Under the pieces are notes generated by a model. It was not told where the DNA came from and made no database searches. It saw nothing but the letters and a program-made list of their open reading frames with translations. From MA-ANB-1 sp965216445 (GTDB taxonomy: Bacteria; Actinomycetota; Acidimicrobiia; Spongiisociales; ZC4RG35), in the NCBI GenBank assembly GCA_965216445.1, contig OZ244166.1, positions 1,798,001 through 1,862,000 on the forward strand: a DNA stretch of 64,000 nucleotides, read 5' to 3'. The position numbers and the translations under genes were made by a program. Of this stretch, positions 62,401 to 64,000 are shown piece after piece (position 1 is the stretch's first letter; every line of letters begins with the position of its first letter).

Positions 62401-64000
62401 CAATTCGATACCGACTCCACACCGGACAACGACGACGGCGACCAATCCGAGGACGACGAAGACAACGCCAGTGTCATTCCGCCGGGTGTGGCTGACCTCG
62501 AATTGACGAAGGCAGTTGACAACACAACACCCGGCGTGGGTGACACGGTCACCTTCACCATCACCGTCACCAACCAAGGACCAGACACTGCTACTGGCGT
62601 ATCCGTAGCAGACATCGTCCCCGCCGGATACAGCAATATCGCCAACATCTCAGGGGGTGGCGCCCTGGCCGGTTCAACAATCTCCTGGACCGGCATCAGC
62701 CTCGCCAACGGTGCCTCCATTGACCTCACCTTCGACGCCGACGTCGACGCACCAACCGGAGCAGCAGACGAATACCTCAACGTTGCGGAAGTCACCGCGG
62801 CCGATCAATTCGATACCGACTCCACACCCAACAACGACGACGGCGACCAATCCGAAGACGACGAAGACAACGCCTCCGTGAACACACCAGAGGTCGCCGA
62901 CCTCGAACTTGTCAAGACCGTCAGTGATTCGACACCCAATGTCGGTGACACGGTCACCTTCACCATCACCGTCACCAACCAAGGCCCAGACACTGCTACT
63001 GGTGTGACCATCCAAGACAGCGTGCCAGCCGGATACTCCAATGTCGGAAATGTCAGCAATGGTGGAAATGTGTTCGGTGGCAATGTCGTGCGTTGGACCA
63101 ACCTGACCCTCGCATCAGGTACGTCCACTGACCTCACGTTCGAAGTCGATGTAGACGCACCGACCGGAGCCGCCGACGAATACCTCAACGTCGCTGAAGT
63201 CCTTGGATCAGATCAATTCGACCCCGACTCCACACCCAACAACGACGACGGCGACCAAAGCGAAGACGACGAAGACAACGCTTCGGTGACTCCACAACAG
63301 GCTGACGTAGAGCTGACTAAAGCCGTCGACAACGCCACTCCGGGAGTGGGTGACACGGTCACGTTCACCGTCACAGTCACCAACCAAGGCCCAGACACTG
63401 CTACTGGTGTGACCATCCAAGACAGCGTGCCAGCCGGATACTCCAATGTCGGAAATGTCAGCAATGGTGGAAATGTGTTCGGTGGCAATGTCGTGCGTTG
63501 GACCAACCTGACCCTCGCATCAGGTACGTCCACTGACCTCACGTTCGAAGTCGATGTCGACGCACCGACCGGAGCCGCCGACGAATACCTCAACGTCGCT
63601 GAAGTCCTTGGATCAGATCAATTCGACCCCGACTCCACACCCAACAACGACGACGGCGACCAAAGCGAAGACGACGAAGACAACGCCTCCGTGAACACAC
63701 CAGAGGTCGCCGACCTCGAACTGGTGAAGGCAGTCTCCACGGACGAAGCCGGTGTGGGTGACACGGTCACGTTCACCGTCACAGTCACCAACCAAGGCCC
63801 CGACGCTGCGACTGGCGTCTCTGTAGAAGACGTCGTCCCCGCCGGATACAGCAACATCGCCAACATCTCCGGCGGTGGAACCTTGGTCGGATCCACCATC
63901 ACCTGGACCGGCATCAGCCTCGCCAACGGAGCCTCAATCGACCTCACCTTCGACGCCGACGTTGACGCACCAACCGGAGCAGCCGACGAATACCTCAACG
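56404..64000 (+). CDS. Giant secreted DUF11-repeat surface protein (3' end outside window)
   Basis: One frame is open from just after a TGA at 56377-56379 to the window edge, over 2,530 codons, with no stop. It has no ATG, GTG or TTG before ATG 56470; ATT 56404, 8 bases after AAGGA, gives a proper signal peptide (QKDAPNTARRLTAAGVAFAM... cleavage after VQA). Next comes a domain of about 240 residues with propeller-like LDPTTGILYAIDAD, IDPTTGTMYGINT and FRINKGTGAII repeats. From 57259 follow at least 16 repeats of 130-136 residues of the DUF11 kind (DLELTKxVxxxTPxVGDTVTFTITVTNQGPD...), each ending in an Asp-rich linker DNDDGDQSEDDEDNA that may bind Ca2+. Such proteins are long, stiff surface stalks or adhesins; no anchor is visible because the end is missing. 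Confidence 0.93.
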   Translation, partial: MLLQKDAPNTARRLTAAGVAFAMVVAMIVIAPPVQASHEELCYVFADGGNRLGRLDRSTGIETPFPNAAGVSNIEAMELDPTTGILYAIDADELGILDQTTGIYTAIGLMGSGDPGNVDMDDVDSMAFDIAGNLWGVNSSGGTDELFRINKGTGAIISDAFGPGIDYLSITGGFNQIDDIGIDPTTGTMYGINTTGSSDTIITINTITGAATSVGNSGVRDMEGMSFDTSGQLIGTTGNNGPNATNNSFYTVNKATGVATFETALGASGIDYEAVTCMTQGVHVSDLELTKTVSNSTPAAGEIITFTVTVTNQGEDDATGVEVVDQLPAGLLYVSDDSAGDYTPGTGVWDIGDLANGASAVLQIQAQVIGSGSITNVAEVTASDSADPDSIPDNDDGDQSEDDEDNATITAPTSADLELSKSVNDPTPDIGDTVTFTITVTNQGQDGATGISVEDVVPVGYSNITNISGGGTLAGSTITWTGISLANGASFNLTFDADVDAPTGTLDEYLNVAQITASSQPDPDSTPNNDDGDQSEDDEDNASVVPANVIDLELNKSVNNSTPAVGDTVTFTIALTNQGPADATGIAIEDVVPAGYSNITNISGGGALAGSTITWTGISLANGASVNLTFDADVDAPTGTLDEYLNVAQVTSADQFDIDSMPNNDDGDQSEDDEDNATVTPPGVADLELTKAVSDSTPDVGETVTFTITVTNQGPDTATGVAIEDDVPAGYSNITNISGGGTLAGSTITWTGISLASGASINLTFDADVDAPTGAADEYLNIAEVTAADQFDADSTPDNDDGDQSEDDEDNATVTPEVSDLELAKSVDNTTPAVGDTVTFSITVTNQGPDGATGISVEDVVPAGYSNITNISGGGTLAGSTITWTGITLASGASINLTFDADVDLPTGAADEYLNVAEVTAADQFDPDSTPDNDDGDQSEDDEDNAVITPPGVVDLELSKTVNDPTPNVGDTVTFTITVTNQGPDTATGVAIEDVVPGGYSNITNISSTGVLAGSTVTWTGISLANGASVNLTFDADVDAPNGAADEYLNISEVTASDQFDIDSTPDNDDGDQSEDDEDNASVTPQQADLELTKDVDNSTPGVGDTVTFTITVTNQGPDTATGVAIEDVVPAGYSNITNISGGGTLAGSTITWTGISLANGASTNLTFEVDVDLPTGAADEYLNVSEVTAADQFDTDSAPNNDDGDQSEDDEDNAVVTPPGVAEVSLSKAVNDATPHVGDTVTFTITVTNDGPDPVTGVSVEDVVPAGYSNITNVSGGGALAGSTVTWTGISLANGASINLTFDADVNAPTGAADEYLNVSQVTAADQFDPDSTPDNDDGDQSEDDEDNASVTPQQADLELTKAVDNATPGVGDTVTFTISVTNQGPDTATGVSVEDVVPAGYSNIANISGGGTLAGSTITWTGISLASGASIDLTFDADVEVPTGAADEYLNVAEVTAADQFDPDSTPDNDDGDQSEDDEDNAAVSPPEVADVELTKSVSDGTPNVGDTVTFTITVTNQGPDTATGVAIEDVIPAGYSNITNISGGGALAGSTISWTGISLASGASINLTFDADVDAPTGAADEYVNVAEVTAADQFDVDSTPDNDDGDQSEDDEDNAVVDPQEIDLELSKTVSDSTPGVGDTITFTVTITNLGPDTATGVSVEDVVPAGYSNISNISGGGTLVGSTVTWTGISLANGASTNLTFEVDVDLPTGAADEYLNVAEVTAADQFDPDSTPDNDDGDQSEDDEDNAVVSTPEVADLELAKTVSVSNPNVGDTVTFTITVTNQGPDAATGVSVEDVVPAGYSNIANISGGGTLVGSTITWTGISLASGASIDLTFDADVDAPTGAADEYVNVAEVTAADQFDTDSTPDNDDGDQSEDDEDNAVVDPQEIDLELAKSVDDTTPDVGDTVTFTVTVTNQGPDTATGVSIEDVVPVGFSNISNITGGGILAGSTITWTGISLASGASANLSFDADVNLPTSATDEYVNVAEVTAADQFDTDSTPDNDDGDQSEDDEDNASVIPPGVADLELTKAVDNTTPGVGDTVTFTITVTNQGPDTATGVSVADIVPAGYSNIANISGGGALAGSTISWTGISLANGASIDLTFDADVDAPTGAADEYLNVAEVTAADQFDTDSTPNNDDGDQSEDDEDNASVNTPEVADLELVKTVSDSTPNVGDTVTFTITVTNQGPDTATGVTIQDSVPAGYSNVGNVSNGGNVFGGNVVRWTNLTLASGTSTDLTFEVDVDAPTGAADEYLNVAEVLGSDQFDPDSTPNNDDGDQSEDDEDNASVTPQQADVELTKAVDNATPGVGDTVTFTVTVTNQGPDTATGVTIQDSVPAGYSNVGNVSNGGNVFGGNVVRWTNLTLASGTSTDLTFEVDVDAPTGAADEYLNVAEVLGSDQFDPDSTPNNDDGDQSEDDEDNASVNTPEVADLELVKAVSTDEAGVGDTVTFTVTVTNQGPDAATGVSVEDVVPAGYSNIANISGGGTLVGSTITWTGISLANGASIDLTFDADVDAPTGAADEYLN
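57259..64000 (+). repeat. Tandem 390-408-bp coding repeats, 16 complete units and a partial one
   Basis: Units begin at the DLEL-type strand at 57259, 57649, 58054, 58459, 58861, 59266, 59668, 60073, 60475, 60880, 61282, 61687, 62089, 62494, 62899, 63304 and 63712 (the last cut by the window end). Spacing is 402-408 bp apart from the divergent first unit (390 bp). Unit 1 lacks the SNITNISGGG strand of the others. Units at 62899 and 63304 share a variant middle part (SNVGNVSNGGNVFGG) and are nearly identical at the DNA level. Confidence 0.95.

Noticed and set aside
57426..63998. Many long minus-strand open frames across the giant gene, with Ser/Val-rich translations
   Set aside because: They are mirror images of the plus-strand repeats, produced by the codon bias and periodicity of the array. 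They lack starts with ribosome sites and show no independent family features.

Overview
The window reads as a chromosomal segment of an uncultured or marine/soil actinobacterium, most likely class Acidimicrobiia. This is inferred from a G+C of roughly 60 %, many GTG/TTG starts, three F420-type luciferase-like oxidoreductases plus a deazaflavin-dependent nitroreductase-like protein, a SUF system with SufU, a CGNR protein, and Ser/Thr-rich linkers in the secreted proteins. No rRNA, tRNA, CRISPR array, insertion sequence or prophage was found. The genes are dense, with many 4-bp ATGA/GTGA overlaps.

Region by region. 1-4876 (+): two adjacent F420-dependent oxidoreductase paralogues, a YbaK editing protein, then sufC-sufS-sufU. 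4933-11275 (-): sufD, a Rieske ferredoxin, a second sufC, an M42 peptidase, fumC and xseA-xseB; the two SUF groups converge on a perfect hairpin. 11340-24484: a cell-surface GH-like protein, a sigma-70 factor, a RibD-type reductase, VOC and GNAT enzymes, a stretch with two apparent frameshifts (about 17.0-17.3 kb), a methyltransferase, a CAP-domain secreted protein, and a tightly coupled membrane protein / Rieske oxygenase / CapA lipoprotein operon. 24520-34728: an orphan sensor kinase, OsmC, a flavin reductase, a DksA-like protein, a membrane-anchored EEP phosphodiesterase, a DUF885 lipoprotein, an ABC-2 exporter and an F420 nitroreductase-like protein.

34874-40915: an RRM protein with a strong terminator, then an island that resembles a mycobacterial DosR regulon: a PPOX-fold protein, a CBS protein, a small unknown, a GAF histidine kinase, a NarL-type regulator and a CBS-BON protein. 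Two of these genes carry the same 11-bp motif upstream. 41007-45386 is a zinc island: ABC permease and binding protein diverging from a Fur-family regulator and ATPase across a palindromic Fur/Zur-type box, followed by a CDF exporter. 45486-56249 holds an LCP cell-wall ligase, an acyltransferase, a FabH-like ketosynthase, an alpha/beta hydrolase, PhzF, a TrkA-C membrane protein, lipoproteins, a DrrAB-like exporter and a third F420 oxidoreductase.

From about 56404 to the end, one uninterrupted frame encodes a giant secreted protein: signal peptide, a propeller-like N-terminal domain, then at least sixteen complete 130-136-residue DUF11-like repeats plus a seventeenth cut by the window edge. 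It has no closing stop here and is the largest and most striking gene in the window. Its start codon is not a standard one, and a structured leader lies in front of it. Findings worth a second look are this protein and its near-identical repeat pair, the duplicated sufC without sufB, the two non-canonical starts, the frameshift cluster, and the putative DosR-like motif.
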